Source: Streptomyces spinoverrucosus
GTDB taxonomy: Bacteria; Actinomycetota; Actinomycetes; Streptomycetales; Streptomycetaceae
Length of the DNA: 64,000 bases
Assembly (NCBI RefSeq): GCF_015712165.1
Contig: NZ_JADPZX010000001.1
Coordinates: forward strand, 5,468,001 to 5,532,000
Direction of reading: 5' to 3'
Shown: one piece after another, positions 51,330 through 60,457 of the stretch
Position numbering within the stretch: the stretch's first letter is position 1
Layout: each line of letters opens with the position of its first letter
Position numbers and translations under genes: made by a program
The notes under the pieces: model-generated
Told to the model about the DNA's origin: nothing
The model's input: only the letters and a program-made list of their open reading frames with translations
Database searches by the model: none

Positions 51330-53099
51330 TCAGAACCCGGCGATCGGGTTCTTCAGGGTGCCGATCAGCTGGAGTGCGCCGGACGGGTCCGCGAGGTCGA
51401 CCATCTGCTTGTTGTTGCGCAGTTGGAGGCGGTTGAGGCACGACAGCGCGAACTCGGGGGCGAACATGTCGTACTGCCGGAACTTGTCGGCGAGTTCGGG
51501 CATCGACTCCTGGTACTCACGCGTGACGTCCGCGACCGTGCGCCAGAAGTCGTCCTCGTCGAGGATCCCCTCGGTGGCGAGGTTCGCGGCGAGGAAGCGG
51601 AAGAAGCAGTCGAAGACGTCCGTGAAGATGGAGAGGAGTTTCTTGTCCTCGGGGACCTCGACGCGCAGCCGCTCCACCGTCGGCGGCAGCACCGCCTCCG
51701 GGTCCATCACGGCGATCTCCTCGGCGATGTCCTTGTAGATCGCGCGTTCGACCGTGCCGTCCTTCAGGACCAGGATCACGTTCTCGCCGTGCGGCATGTA
51801 GACCAGGTCGTAGGCGTAGAAGCTGTGCAGCAGCGGGGTGTAGTAGGCCCGCAGGTAGCGGCGCAGCCACTCCTTCGGCGCCAGGCCCGACCGGTCGATC
51901 AGCGCGGCCGCGAAACCCCGGCCCTCGTGGTCGACGTGCAGCAGTGACGCCATGGTGGCGAGCGACTCGCCGTCCCGCAGGGACGCCACCGGGCTCTCCC
52001 GCCACAGCGCGGCCAGCATCTTGCGGTACGGCGAGTAGCGGTCAGTGGCCTTCTCGTACTCCAGGTGCCGGTAGCCGACCGCCGCCCGCTCCCGGATGAT
52101 CGACAGGCCCGTCGCCTTCAGCACCGGGTCGCCCTCGATCAGCTGGGCGAGCCAGTCGTTGATCGCCGGGGTGGCCTCCATGTAGGCGGCCGACAGCCCG
52201 CGCATGAAGCCCATGTTGAGGACGGACAGGGCCGTCTTCACGTAGTGCTTCTCGGGGTGGCTGGTGTTGAAGAAGGTACGGATCGACTGCTGGGCCAGGT
52301 ACTCGTCGTCGCCCTCGCCGAGGCACACGAGGTGGTGCCGGGCGATCTCGGCGGCGAAGGTGACGGTGAGCTTGTTCCACCACTGCCAGGGGTGGACCGG
52401 GATGAGCAGGTAGTCCGCGGGGTCGAGGCCCTGGTCCGTGAGCCGCTGGTGGAAGCGCTCGACCGTCTCGGCGCCCAGCTCGTCGCGGAGGAAGGACTCG
52501 TACTCGATGCCGACGCCGGCCGTGAAGGCGGCGCGCGAGCGATGCGCGGCCAGCCACACCAGCCGGACCGGGCTCGCGGTCTCGGGGGCGTACGAGAGGT
52601 ACTCGTGGATCCCGAAGCCGAGCCGGCCGTTGTTGGCGACGAAGCAGGGGTGGCCCTCGGTCATGCCCGTCTCGATGGCCTGGAAGCCGCTTTTCACCAG
52701 CTCGGCGACCGGGACCTGCGGCTTGGTCAGCTTGTAGCAGGTGCCGGAGAGGGTGGAGGAGATCTCCTCCAGGTAGACCGGGAGGATCTCGTCGCTCAGG
52801 CCCAGGGTCTGCTTCAGCTCGATGAAGAAGTCCAGGGCGGCGAGCGGGAGTTCGGCGGAGTCGCGGTGCCGGGTGATGGAGTCGGCGTCGATCTGCCAGT
52901 GGTCCAGGGCACGGACCACGGCCGTGAAGGTGTACCGCGTCAGGCCGTCGTCGCTGCGGACGACGTACTGATCGCCGTTCTTCTCGGGCGTGATCAGCCG
53001 CTCGTGCGCGAACTCGGCGAGAGCCTTGCGGATCAGGAGGCGGTTGGCCCGCGCCCAGCGGTGGGGGGACAGATGCGCTACGGCGTCGGACAGGGTCAT
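51330..53099 (-). CDS. desD: Desferrioxamine synthetase DesD (IucA/IucC-type NIS synthetase)
   Basis: The 589-aa protein is a full-length NRPS-independent siderophore synthetase. Landmarks are LSGTCYKLTKPQVPVAEL (nucleotide-binding region), EGHPCFVANNGRLGFGIHEY, PVHPWQWWNKL and YKDIAEEI. It condenses N-hydroxy-N-succinyl- and N-hydroxy-N-acetyl-cadaverine units with ATP to give desferrioxamines E and B. Its start overlaps the desC stop by 4 bp (ATGA), the last step of a fully coupled desABCD operon under the iron box at 56402. Confidence 0.97.
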   Translation of the reverse strand: MTLSDAVAHLSPHRWARANRLLIRKALAEFAHERLITPEKNGDQYVVRSDDGLTRYTFTAVVRALDHWQIDADSITRHRDSAELPLAALDFFIELKQTLGLSDEILPVYLEEISSTLSGTCYKLTKPQVPVAELVKSGFQAIETGMTEGHPCFVANNGRLGFGIHEYLSYAPETASPVRLVWLAAHRSRAAFTAGVGIEYESFLRDELGAETVERFHQRLTDQGLDPADYLLIPVHPWQWWNKLTVTFAAEIARHHLVCLGEGDDEYLAQQSIRTFFNTSHPEKHYVKTALSVLNMGFMRGLSAAYMEATPAINDWLAQLIEGDPVLKATGLSIIRERAAVGYRHLEYEKATDRYSPYRKMLAALWRESPVASLRDGESLATMASLLHVDHEGRGFAAALIDRSGLAPKEWLRRYLRAYYTPLLHSFYAYDLVYMPHGENVILVLKDGTVERAIYKDIAEEIAVMDPEAVLPPTVERLRVEVPEDKKLLSIFTDVFDCFFRFLAANLATEGILDEDDFWRTVADVTREYQESMPELADKFRQYDMFAPEFALSCLNRLQLRNNKQMVDLADPSGALQLIGTLKNPIAGF

Positions 53100-53644
53100 A
53101 CGGCTACTCCTCGGGCGGCCACGAACTGCTCGCGCGTGCAGAAGCTCAGCAGCGCGCGCTTCTCCGGCTTGTCGATCTCACGGACGGGCACGAAGCCGAC
53201 GGCCTCGTTGAGCGCGTGCACGGCCTTGTTGCTGACGTCGGGCTCGACCACGACCCGCCGGGTGTCCGGGTCGGCGAACAGCTCGTCCATCACGGCGGTG
53301 ATGACGGCCCTGGTGAAACCGTGGATCGGCCGGTCGGTGGGGGCGACCAGGAAGTGCATGCCGACATCGCCCGGCTCGGGGTCGTACAGACCGACCAGCT
53401 CGACGTGGCGGGGGTCGTACTTCTCCATCAGGAACGCCGGCTCGCCGTCGTGCAGGCCGAGGTAGGCGTGATGGTGCTCATGGGCGGCGATCCGCATGTA
53501 CTCGCGCTCGACGTCCTGGAGTTTGGCGTCCTGCATCATCCAGAAGGCCGCCTTGGGATGGGTGACCCAGCCGTGCAGCAGCTCGGCGTCCTTGAGGGGG
53601 TCGAGCGGGCGGACGGTGAACGTACCGATGCTTCCGATGCTCAT
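53096..53644 (-). CDS. desC: Acyltransferase DesC (GNAT, IucB-like)
   Basis: The 182-aa protein belongs to the siderophore N-acyltransferase GNAT group ([20 protein letters not shown], then [25 protein letters not shown] strand, and [20 protein letters not shown]). It acylates N-hydroxycadaverine with acetyl-, succinyl- or longer acyl-CoA. It overlaps both desB and desD by 4 bp. Confidence 0.95.
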   Translation of the reverse strand: MSIGSIGTFTVRPLDPLKDAELLHGWVTHPKAAFWMMQDAKLQDVEREYMRIAAHEHHHAYLGLHDGEPAFLMEKYDPRHVELVGLYDPEPGDVGMHFLVAPTDRPIHGFTRAVITAVMDELFADPDTRRVVVEPDVSNKAVHALNEAVGFVPVREIDKPEKRALLSFCTREQFVAARGVAV

Positions 53645-54918
53645 ACGGCGAACTCCTGGAACGCGATGGTCTTCTCGACCGGGTAGTACTCGCTGCCGAG
53701 CAGCTCACGGATGATGTACGCGTTCCGGTACGCGCCCATGCCCAGGTCGGGGGACGTGATGCTGTGGGTGTGGACACCGGCGTTCTGCAGGAAGACACCT
53801 CTGCCGGTGACGTCGACGGCGTAGTTGCGGGCGACGTCGAAGTTGCCCTGGGAGTCGTAGACCAGCCGGTCGCGGATCGGTGCCAGGAACTCGGGCTCGA
53901 CGTACTTGTAACCGGTGGCGAGCACCAGCCCCTGGGTGTTGAGCTCGAAGTCCTTTTCCTGCTCCTCCTGGCGGAAGCCCAGCGTGTACGTGCCGTTGTC
54001 GTACCGTGCGCTGGTGAGGGCGGAGTTGGTGAGCAGCCGGGTGGGGACGGAGCCGCCGAGGTTCTTCTGGTAGAGCAGGTCGAAGATCTCGTTGATCAGA
54101 TCGCCGTCGATGCCCTTGAACAGGCCCTTCTGCTCCTGCGTGAGCCGGTAGCGGGTGGCCTCGGGCAGCTCGCGGTAGTAGTCGACGTACTCCGGCGAGG
54201 TCATCTCCAGCGTGAGCTTGGTGTACTCCAGCGGGAAGAACCTCGGGGAGCGCGTCACCCAGTTCAGCTGGTAGCCGTGCACGTCGATCTCGCTGAGCAG
54301 GTCGTAGTAGATCTCGGCGGCGGACTGCCCGCTGCCGACCAGCGTGATCGACTCCTTGCGCTGGAGCTCCGCCTTGTGGTGGAGGTAGCGGGAGTTGTGC
54401 AGGAAGTCACCGCCGAGGTCCCGGCAGGCGTCCGGGATGTGGGGCGGGGTGCCGGTGCCGAGGACCAGGTGACGGGCGCGGAAGACGTCTCCGGCCTCGG
54501 TGCGCACGACGTACAGCTCGTCCTCGTACGTCACCTCGGTGACCGTCGTGCTGAAGCGGACGCTGCTCAGCTTGTTCGCGGCCCAGCGGCAGTAGTCGTC
54601 GTACTCGACCCGCAGCGGGTAGAAGTTCTCGCGGATGTAGAACGAGTACAGCCGCCCCTTCTCCTTCAGGTAGTTCAGGAAGGAGTACGGGGAGGTCGGG
54701 TCGGCCAGCGTGACCAGGTCCGACATGAACGGGGTCTGCAGGTGGGCGCCGTCCAGGAACATGCCCGCGTGCCACTCGAAGTCCGGCTTGGACTCCAGGA
54801 AGACGCCGTCGAGTTCGGCGACGGGCTCGGTCAGGCAGGCCAGGCCGAGGTTGAAGGGGCCGAGCCCGATCCCCACGAAGTCATGGGTTTTGGTCGGGTT
54901 TTCAGGACGCGCGGTCAA
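53641..54918 (-). CDS. desB: Cadaverine N-monooxygenase DesB
   Basis: The 425-aa flavin N-hydroxylase has an FAD motif near the N-terminus ([16 protein letters not shown]), the NADPH motif region [17 protein letters not shown] and the C-terminal LVLATGYKY signature of lysine/ornithine N-monooxygenases. It hydroxylates cadaverine using FAD, NADPH and oxygen. Its start overlaps the end of desA by 17 bp, supporting one operon. Confidence 0.96.
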   Translation of the reverse strand: MTARPENPTKTHDFVGIGLGPFNLGLACLTEPVAELDGVFLESKPDFEWHAGMFLDGAHLQTPFMSDLVTLADPTSPYSFLNYLKEKGRLYSFYIRENFYPLRVEYDDYCRWAANKLSSVRFSTTVTEVTYEDELYVVRTEAGDVFRARHLVLGTGTPPHIPDACRDLGGDFLHNSRYLHHKAELQRKESITLVGSGQSAAEIYYDLLSEIDVHGYQLNWVTRSPRFFPLEYTKLTLEMTSPEYVDYYRELPEATRYRLTQEQKGLFKGIDGDLINEIFDLLYQKNLGGSVPTRLLTNSALTSARYDNGTYTLGFRQEEQEKDFELNTQGLVLATGYKYVEPEFLAPIRDRLVYDSQGNFDVARNYAVDVTGRGVFLQNAGVHTHSITSPDLGMGAYRNAYIIRELLGSEYYPVEKTIAFQEFAV

Positions 54919-56344
54919 GGGATTCTCCCAGGTACTGCTCGGCGTGGCCGGCGATCAGGTCGAGGACGGCGGCGATGTCGGACGCCTTGGTCTCGGGGTT
55001 GAGCAACGTGAACTTCAGGTAGTGGCGGCCGCCCACCTTGGTGCCCGCGACGATGGCCTCGCCGGAGGCGAACAGGGCCTTGCGGGCGTAGAGGTTGGCC
55101 CGGTCGATCTCGGCCGGGTCGGTGACGGCCGCCGGGATGTAGCGGAAGACCAGGGTGGACAGGGAGGGCTCGACCACGACGTCGTAGCGCGGGTCGGCGG
55201 CGAGCAGTTCCCAGCCCTCCTGAGCCAGGTCGCACACCTCGTCGAAGAGCTGTCCGATGCCGTCGGCGCCCATCACGCGCAGGGTCATCCAGAGCTTGAG
55301 GGCGTCGAAGCGGCGGGTGGTCTGGAGGGACTTGTCCACCTGATTGGGGATGCGTTCCTGCACCATCCGGCGGGGGTTGAGGTACTCCGCGTGGTAGGTG
55401 GCGTGGCGCAGGGTCGAGGCGTCCCGGACCAGCACGGCGGAGGAACTCACCGGCTGGAAGAAGGACTTGTGATAGTCGACGGTGACCGAGTCGGCGCGCT
55501 CGATGCCGGTCAGCAGGGCGCGGCGCTTCGGCGAGGTGAGCAGTCCGCAGCCGTAGGCGGCGTCGACGTGCATCCAGGTGTCGTACTGGCCGCACAGCTC
55601 GGCGATCTCGGGCAGCGGGTCGATGGAGCCGAAGTCGGTGGTGCCGGCGGTGGCGACCACGGCCATGGGGATCAGGCCGTCCTTCGTGCAGCGCTCCAGC
55701 TCACGGGCGAGCGCGACCGTCTGCATGCGCTTGTCGTGGTCGACGGGGATGGAGACCACGGAGTCCGCGCCGAGGCCGAGGAGTTTGGCGGACTTCTTCA
55801 CGCTGAAGTGGCTGACCTCGGACGCGAAGATACGCAGTTTCGCGAGCGAGTCGCTCTTCGCCTCCTCGCGGGCCAGCAGCAGCGCCTGGAGGTTGGACTG
55901 GGTGCCGCCCGAGGTGAACACGCCGTCGGCGTTCTCACCGAGGCCGATACGGGCCGCGGTCCAGTCGATGAGCTTGCGCTCGATCAGGGTGCCGCCGGCC
56001 GACTGGTCCCAGGTGTCGAGGGAGGAGTTGACGGCGGAGAGGATGGCCTCACCGAGCACGGCCGGTATGACGACCGGGCAGTTGAGGTGGGCGAGGTAGC
56101 GGGGGTGATGGAAGTAGATCGCGTCCCGGAGGTAGACGTCCTCCAGTTCGTCCAGCACGGCGGTGGTGTCGTGCAGCGGCTGGTCGAGGTCGATCTGCTC
56201 GATGCGGGGGGCCAGGGCATCGACGGTGACGCCCGTGAACGGACGGTCGGTGGTGGCGAGTTTCGCCGCCACCCGCTCGACTCCATCGGTCACGGAGCGG
56301 CGGTACTGCTCCGCGGTCGTGTCATTGAGCAGGTGCGAGCGCAT
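54902..56344 (-). CDS. desA: Lysine decarboxylase DesA (PLP, group II)
   Basis: The 480-aa protein is a group-II PLP decarboxylase; the PLP lysine is Lys293 in DYHKSFFQP, with the substrate-pocket HVDAAYG and [13 protein letters not shown] upstream. It converts lysine to cadaverine, the first step of desferrioxamine synthesis. It is the first gene of desABCD, 58 bp from a perfect iron box, so its transcription should be released when iron is scarce. Confidence 0.97.
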   Translation of the reverse strand: MRSHLLNDTTAEQYRRSVTDGVERVAAKLATTDRPFTGVTVDALAPRIEQIDLDQPLHDTTAVLDELEDVYLRDAIYFHHPRYLAHLNCPVVIPAVLGEAILSAVNSSLDTWDQSAGGTLIERKLIDWTAARIGLGENADGVFTSGGTQSNLQALLLAREEAKSDSLAKLRIFASEVSHFSVKKSAKLLGLGADSVVSIPVDHDKRMQTVALARELERCTKDGLIPMAVVATAGTTDFGSIDPLPEIAELCGQYDTWMHVDAAYGCGLLTSPKRRALLTGIERADSVTVDYHKSFFQPVSSSAVLVRDASTLRHATYHAEYLNPRRMVQERIPNQVDKSLQTTRRFDALKLWMTLRVMGADGIGQLFDEVCDLAQEGWELLAADPRYDVVVEPSLSTLVFRYIPAAVTDPAEIDRANLYARKALFASGEAIVAGTKVGGRHYLKFTLLNPETKASDIAAVLDLIAGHAEQYLGESLDRAS

Positions 56345-56401
56345 GTGGGGGTCCTCCGGTGGGGACGGTCCGTTGCGGGACGGGTGAAGGCCGCGTTTAA
56401 C

Positions 56402-56420
56402 TTAGGTTAGCCTAACCTAA
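56402..56420 (-). promoter_or_regulatory. Iron box (DmdR1 operator) upstream of desA
   Basis: TTAGGTTAGCCTAACCTAA is a perfect 19-bp palindrome identical to the DtxR/DmdR-family iron box of Streptomyces. It lies between desA and desF and should repress desABCD in iron-replete cells. Confidence 0.96.
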
Positions 56421-56489
56421 TTAACTCTGGCGAAACGCTGCCCCAGCCGTGACAGCCGTCACTGTGAACGGCTGCTTATCGGACGGGAG

Positions 56490-57359
56490 TTATTCGCCCC
56501 GCTCGCGCAACTGCTCTTCGGTGAGCCCCTGTCGCCAGTAGCCGACGAAGGTGACCCGGCGGCGGTCGATGCCGCGCTCGCCGACGAAGTGCCGGCGCAG
56601 CTCCTTCACGCAGGACGACTCGCCCGCGATCCAGACGTACGGGTGCTCGGCGGGCGGCAGTTGGGTGTCACGCAGGGCGCCGAGAGCCATGGGGATGGGG
56701 GCACCTCCCACGCCTTTCGGGCTGTGGGGGATCTCGGCGCGGCTTGCGTCGTGCACCAGCCAGGTGACCTCGGCGTCGGCCTCGGTCACCAGGTCCTGGA
56801 TGTTCCCGGCGTCGTGCACCTCCAGCCAGACGCGGGCGCGTTGGCCGGCCGGCAGCGACTCCAGGATGGCCGAGACGGCCGGCAGCGCGGTCTCGTCGCC
56901 CCAGACGACCACCAGGTCGGTGTCCTGAGGCGGCCGGAACCGGATCGCCCGGTTGTCCGCGACCGCCGGTCCGAGCAGCAGCACCCGGTCCCCGGCCACC
57001 GCCCGCGCGGCCCACTGGGAGGCGGGCCCCGCCGGGGTGTGCAGCACGAAGTCGATGTCGATCTCGTCGGGCTCGCGCCGCAGCGCCCGCAGCGTGTACG
57101 ACCGCATCACGGCCCGCACGTCGTCGGGCAGTTCCCGCCAGCCCTGCCACCACCCGTCACCGAGCTCGACGGGAACCCGCGGCTCCCTCTGACCGGGGTG
57201 CGGCAGGAACAACGACAGGGACTGGTCACGCCCGTCGGAGAAGAAGTACGCAAGGTCCTCTCCGCCAAAGGTGACCCGGACCATGGACGGCCCGAGCCGC
57301 CTCGTCCGCACGACCTGGAGAGAAAAGAAACGGAACGGGGCGGCTACGGCCGTAGTCAT
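56490..57359 (-). CDS. desF: Siderophore-interacting (SIP) ferric-siderophore reductase, DesF-like
   Basis: The 289-aa protein is a SIP-family FAD/NAD(P)H flavoprotein: the FAD motif RSYTLRALRREPDEIDIDFV with HTPAGPASQWA, and the nucleotide half LVVVWGDETALPAVSAILE and WIAGESSCVKELRRH. It should reduce ferrioxamine iron in the cytosol to release Fe(II). It lies between desE and desA, same strand as both, without its own recognisable iron box nearby upstream; its control may come from desE read-through. The symbol follows the desEFABCD naming used for S. coelicolor, from memory. Confidence 0.88.
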   Translation of the reverse strand: MTTAVAAPFRFFSLQVVRTRRLGPSMVRVTFGGEDLAYFFSDGRDQSLSLFLPHPGQREPRVPVELGDGWWQGWRELPDDVRAVMRSYTLRALRREPDEIDIDFVLHTPAGPASQWAARAVAGDRVLLLGPAVADNRAIRFRPPQDTDLVVVWGDETALPAVSAILESLPAGQRARVWLEVHDAGNIQDLVTEADAEVTWLVHDASRAEIPHSPKGVGGAPIPMALGALRDTQLPPAEHPYVWIAGESSCVKELRRHFVGERGIDRRRVTFVGYWRQGLTEEQLRERGE

Positions 57360-57396
57360 GGGGTAACTCCCGAGTTGGCGTCAGGGGAGCGCCCTC

Positions 57397-57454
57397 AGGG
57401 GCGCGGGGCTGTATTGATATGCGGCTCCGCCGCGTGGGCGCGACCAGCCACAAC
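57397..57454 (+). repeat. Dispersed intergenic repeat, copy B
   Basis: Reads aggggcgcggggctgtattg, atatgcggctccgccgcgtg, ggcgcgaccagccacaac. It is the best-preserved copy and sits in the 144-bp gap between desE (stop) and desF (start), so any read-through from desE to desF passes through it. Confidence 0.85.
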
Positions 57455-57503
57455 CGGCCAGCAGTTACCCCACGAGCGACACCCCTAAGGCGCTGAACTG
57501 CTG

Positions 57504-58550
57504 TCAGCTGACCTTCTTCGCCTTCTCAATCGCCTCGGCAAGATTCGTCAGCAACGGCGTGCACTTGTCGTACGACAGAATCGGCTCCGGCGACCGCGCG
57601 ATGATCTGCCCAGCCTTGACCGCGGGCAGCTTCTTCCACGTGCCCTCGGTGATGTCGGCAGGCTGAATCGTCGACGACCGGTCGTCCATCATGATGATGT
57701 CGGCCGGGTACTTGTCGACGTTCTCCCAGCTCAGCGACTCGAACCAGCCACCGGTCGGCTCCTTGGCCTTCTCCGACGGCTCGACGAAGTTCACGCCGAG
57801 GGCCTTGAAGTACTCCAGGTCGATGGAGAGGTTGGTGCCGGAGACGTAGAACAGCTCCTGGCTCGCGGAACCGGCCATCACCTTGATCTCGGGACGGGAC
57901 TTCGCGGCCTTGCGCAGCCGCTCGGCGGCGGCCTCGAACTCCTGCTTGGCCTTGACGACCTTGTCGGCCTTCATGTCCGCGCCGAGCGACTCGGCCAGCG
58001 CCCACATGCGCTGCAGCGGCTCGGTCATCTGGCGGTCGTAGACGGAGATGGCGACGCTCGGGGCGAGCTTGGCGATCTTGTCCTTGGACGCCTCGGGGAC
58101 GTACCAGAGGGTGCCCGCGCTGTCGAAGGTGGTGGAGATCAGGACGTCCGGCTGGAACGCGGCGTACTTCTCGACGTTGAACTGGTCCCAGACGTTGCCG
58201 AAGACGGTCAGCTTGCTGACGTCCATGTCGCCGGCCTGGACGTCGGCCTTGCCGCCCTGCACGGTGGTCGGGCCGAAGACGCCCTTGACGTCGATGCCGT
58301 AGTCGTAGAGGGCGGCGGCGACACCGACGAAGGCGACGATGTTCGCCGGGGCCTGGTCCAGCTTCACCGTCTCGCCGCGGTCGTCCTTGAACGACCAGGG
58401 GCCGGATGCCTTGGCGGATGCCTTCGCGTCCGAGCCGCCGTTGTTCGTGTCTTCGTCGCCGCAGGCTGCGAGCACGGCACCGAGGCCGAGGGCACCGCCG
58501 GCGGCGAGGATGCCGCGGCGGGTGAGGTGGGTGGCACGGGCGTTGGACAT
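57504..58550 (-). CDS. desE: Ferrioxamine-binding lipoprotein DesE
   Basis: The 348-aa protein has a twin-arginine-containing lipoprotein signal (THLTRRGILAAGGALGLGAV, lipobox LAAC, Cys at about residue 30) and a FecB/TroA-type siderophore-binding fold (ANIVAFVGVAAALYDYGIDV, PDVLISTTFDSAG, MMDDRSS). It captures ferrioxamines at the cell surface for ABC import. The upstream iron box at 58601 indicates DmdR1 control. Confidence 0.95.
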   Translation of the reverse strand: MSNARATHLTRRGILAAGGALGLGAVLAACGDEDTNNGGSDAKASAKASGPWSFKDDRGETVKLDQAPANIVAFVGVAAALYDYGIDVKGVFGPTTVQGGKADVQAGDMDVSKLTVFGNVWDQFNVEKYAAFQPDVLISTTFDSAGTLWYVPEASKDKIAKLAPSVAISVYDRQMTEPLQRMWALAESLGADMKADKVVKAKQEFEAAAERLRKAAKSRPEIKVMAGSASQELFYVSGTNLSIDLEYFKALGVNFVEPSEKAKEPTGGWFESLSWENVDKYPADIIMMDDRSSTIQPADITEGTWKKLPAVKAGQIIARSPEPILSYDKCTPLLTNLAEAIEKAKKVS

Positions 58551-58600
58551 GAGTGTGGCTGCTTTCGAACAGGGCGGAGGGCCCGCCGGACAATTCGAAG

Positions 58601-58619
58601 GTAGGTTAGCCTAACCTCA
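58601..58619 (-). promoter_or_regulatory. Iron box upstream of desE
   Basis: GTAGGTTAGCCTAACCTCA matches the 19-bp iron box with mismatches only at its outer positions and keeps the GGTTAGCCTAACC core. It lies 51 bp upstream of the desE start. Confidence 0.92.
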
Positions 58620-58717
58620 GATCTTGTCCAGGGGCGGGATCCGCTCCGACCCCAACCCGTGATCTTCCCGGTGCCGCACCCGGTATGCGGGCAACCCCGC
58701 CCCGCTGAGCGGGTCGC

Positions 58718-59878
58718 TCAGCCCGCGAGGCCCAACTCCCGTGCGATCAGCATCCGTTGCACCTCACTCGTGCCCTCCCCGATCTCCAGGATCTTCGAGT
58801 CCCGCCACATCCGGGCCACCGGATACTCGTTCATGAAGCCGTAACCGCCGTGGATCTGAGTGGCGTCGCGGGCGTTGTCCACGGCGATCGTCGACGAGTA
58901 CAGCTTCGCCAGCGCCGCCTCCTTCTTGAAGGGTTCGCCCGCCAGCAGCCGTGAGGCCGCGTCCCGCCATGCCAGGCGGGCCGTGTGGGCCTTCATCTCC
59001 ATGTCGGCGATCTTGAACTGGATGGCCTGGTTGGCGCCGATCGGCCGGCCGAAGGCGTGACGCTCCTTCGCGTACTTCACCGACTCGTCGACACAGCCCT
59101 GCGCCAGGCCTGTGGCGAGCGCCGCGATGGCGATGCGGCCCTCGTCGAGGATGCGCAGGAACTGGGCGTACCCCCGGCCCTCCTCGCCCAGCAGGTTCGC
59201 CGCCGGTACCCGGACGTCGTCGAAGGACAGCTCCCGGGTGTCGGAGGCGTTCCAGCCGACCTTGGAGTACGGGGGCGCGACCGTGAAGCCCGGAGTGCCG
59301 GACGGGACGATGATCGCGGAGATCTCCGGCCTGCCGTCCGGTTTGCGGCCCGTCACCGCGGTGACCGTGACCAGGCCGGTGATGTCCGTGCCGGAGTTGG
59401 TGATGAAGCACTTCGTGCCGTTGATCACCCACTCGTCGGTCTCCGGGTCGAGCCGGGCCGTGGTGCGGGTCGCGCCCGCGTCCGAGCCGCCGTCGGGCTC
59501 GGTCAGACCGAAGGCGCCGAGGATCTCACCGGAGCACAGGCGGGGCAGCCACGTCCGCTTCTGCTCCTCGGTGCCGAACAGGTGGATCGGCATGGCGCCC
59601 AGCGAGACGCCCGCCTCCAGGGTGATGGCCACCGAGGAGTCGACGCGGGCCAGTTCCTCCAGGGCGACGCCCAGGGCGAGATAGTCGCCGCCCATACCGC
59701 CGTACTCCTCGGGGAACGGCAGCCCGAACAGGCCCATCCTGCCCATCTCGCGGACGATCTCGTACGGGAACTCGTGCCGCTCGTAGTAGTCGCCGATCTT
59801 GGGCGCGACGACCTCGTGTGCGAACTCCTCGACCGTGCGGCGGAGTTCTTCCAGCTCGGGGCTGAGGCGGTGGTCCAT
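58718..59878 (-). CDS. Acyl-CoA dehydrogenase
   Basis: The 386-aa FAD enzyme is full length: FGLTEPDGGSDAGATRTTA, FITNSGTD, the FAD-domain QFKIADMEMKAHTARL, the catalytic-base region IHGGYGFMNEYPVARMWRDSK and the terminal GTSEVQRMLIAREL. The base Glu appears as E in GEGTSEVQ/YPVARM context as in short-chain or isovaleryl-type enzymes. With the upstream HMG-CoA lyase and biotin carboxylase it fits a leucine/branched-chain acyl-CoA pathway. Its ATG now abuts the left end of an IS200/IS605 insertion, which has replaced its native leader. Confidence 0.93.
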   Translation of the reverse strand: MDHRLSPELEELRRTVEEFAHEVVAPKIGDYYERHEFPYEIVREMGRMGLFGLPFPEEYGGMGGDYLALGVALEELARVDSSVAITLEAGVSLGAMPIHLFGTEEQKRTWLPRLCSGEILGAFGLTEPDGGSDAGATRTTARLDPETDEWVINGTKCFITNSGTDITGLVTVTAVTGRKPDGRPEISAIIVPSGTPGFTVAPPYSKVGWNASDTRELSFDDVRVPAANLLGEEGRGYAQFLRILDEGRIAIAALATGLAQGCVDESVKYAKERHAFGRPIGANQAIQFKIADMEMKAHTARLAWRDAASRLLAGEPFKKEAALAKLYSSTIAVDNARDATQIHGGYGFMNEYPVARMWRDSKILEIGEGTSEVQRMLIARELGLAG

Positions 59879-60028
59879 CAGGACCTAGCCAGGGGACGCC
59901 CCGCTTTAGCGGGGTGGGGAATGGCTTCTGAGCCCTGCTCTGACCTCAACTGGGTGCATGGATCCGCACTGTTCACCTGTGCCCACCTCTCTGCCGCACT
60001 AGACCTGCGGCGCGTGTATAGTGATCGC

Positions 60029-60457
60029 GTGGCCGTGACCAGGAAAGTTCGCCAACTCTCCGGCGGCGTGTACGACCTCGGGCTCCACGTCGTGTGGTGC
60101 CCGAAGTACCGCCGTCCGGTCCTCGGCGGCCGGGTCGCGGAACGACTGGACGAACTGATCCGGCAGAAGGCAGACGAACGCGGGTGGGAGATCATCGCCC
60201 TTGAAGTGATGCCCGACCACGTGCACCTGTTCGTGAAGCACGATGCGAAGTCGTCGGCCTCGTACGTGGCGAACCAGTTCAAGGGCTTCACGTCCCGCGT
60301 GCTGCGCGAGGAGTTCGGGCACCTGAAGTCGCGGATGCCCACGCTGTGGTCGTCGTCGTACTTCGCGGCCTCGGTCGGCGCCGTGTCGGCGGCCACGGTC
60401 GAGAAGTACATCGACACCCAGTGGGAACGCCCCGGGAAGAAGGGGGACGGCTCGTGA
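60029..60457 (+). CDS. tnpA: IS200/IS605 transposase TnpA (Y1, HUH)
   Basis: From GTG 60029 the product has 142 aa. The HUH metal site is His64/His66 in PDHVHLFV, and the single catalytic tyrosine is Tyr127 in VEKYIDTQ, the same positions as in well-studied family members. It should cut and rejoin single-stranded DNA at the element ends. The gene overlaps tnpB by 4 bp (GTGA). No disruption is seen, so it may be active. Confidence 0.93.
   Translation: MAVTRKVRQLSGGVYDLGLHVVWCPKYRRPVLGGRVAERLDELIRQKADERGWEIIALEVMPDHVHLFVKHDAKSSASYVANQFKGFTSRVLREEFGHLKSRMPTLWSSSYFAASVGAVSAATVEKYIDTQWERPGKKGDGS

Noticed and set aside
52065..53465. 466-aa open frame opposite desD/desC
   Set aside because: Antisense shadow of well-identified des genes; no motif or ribosome binding site.
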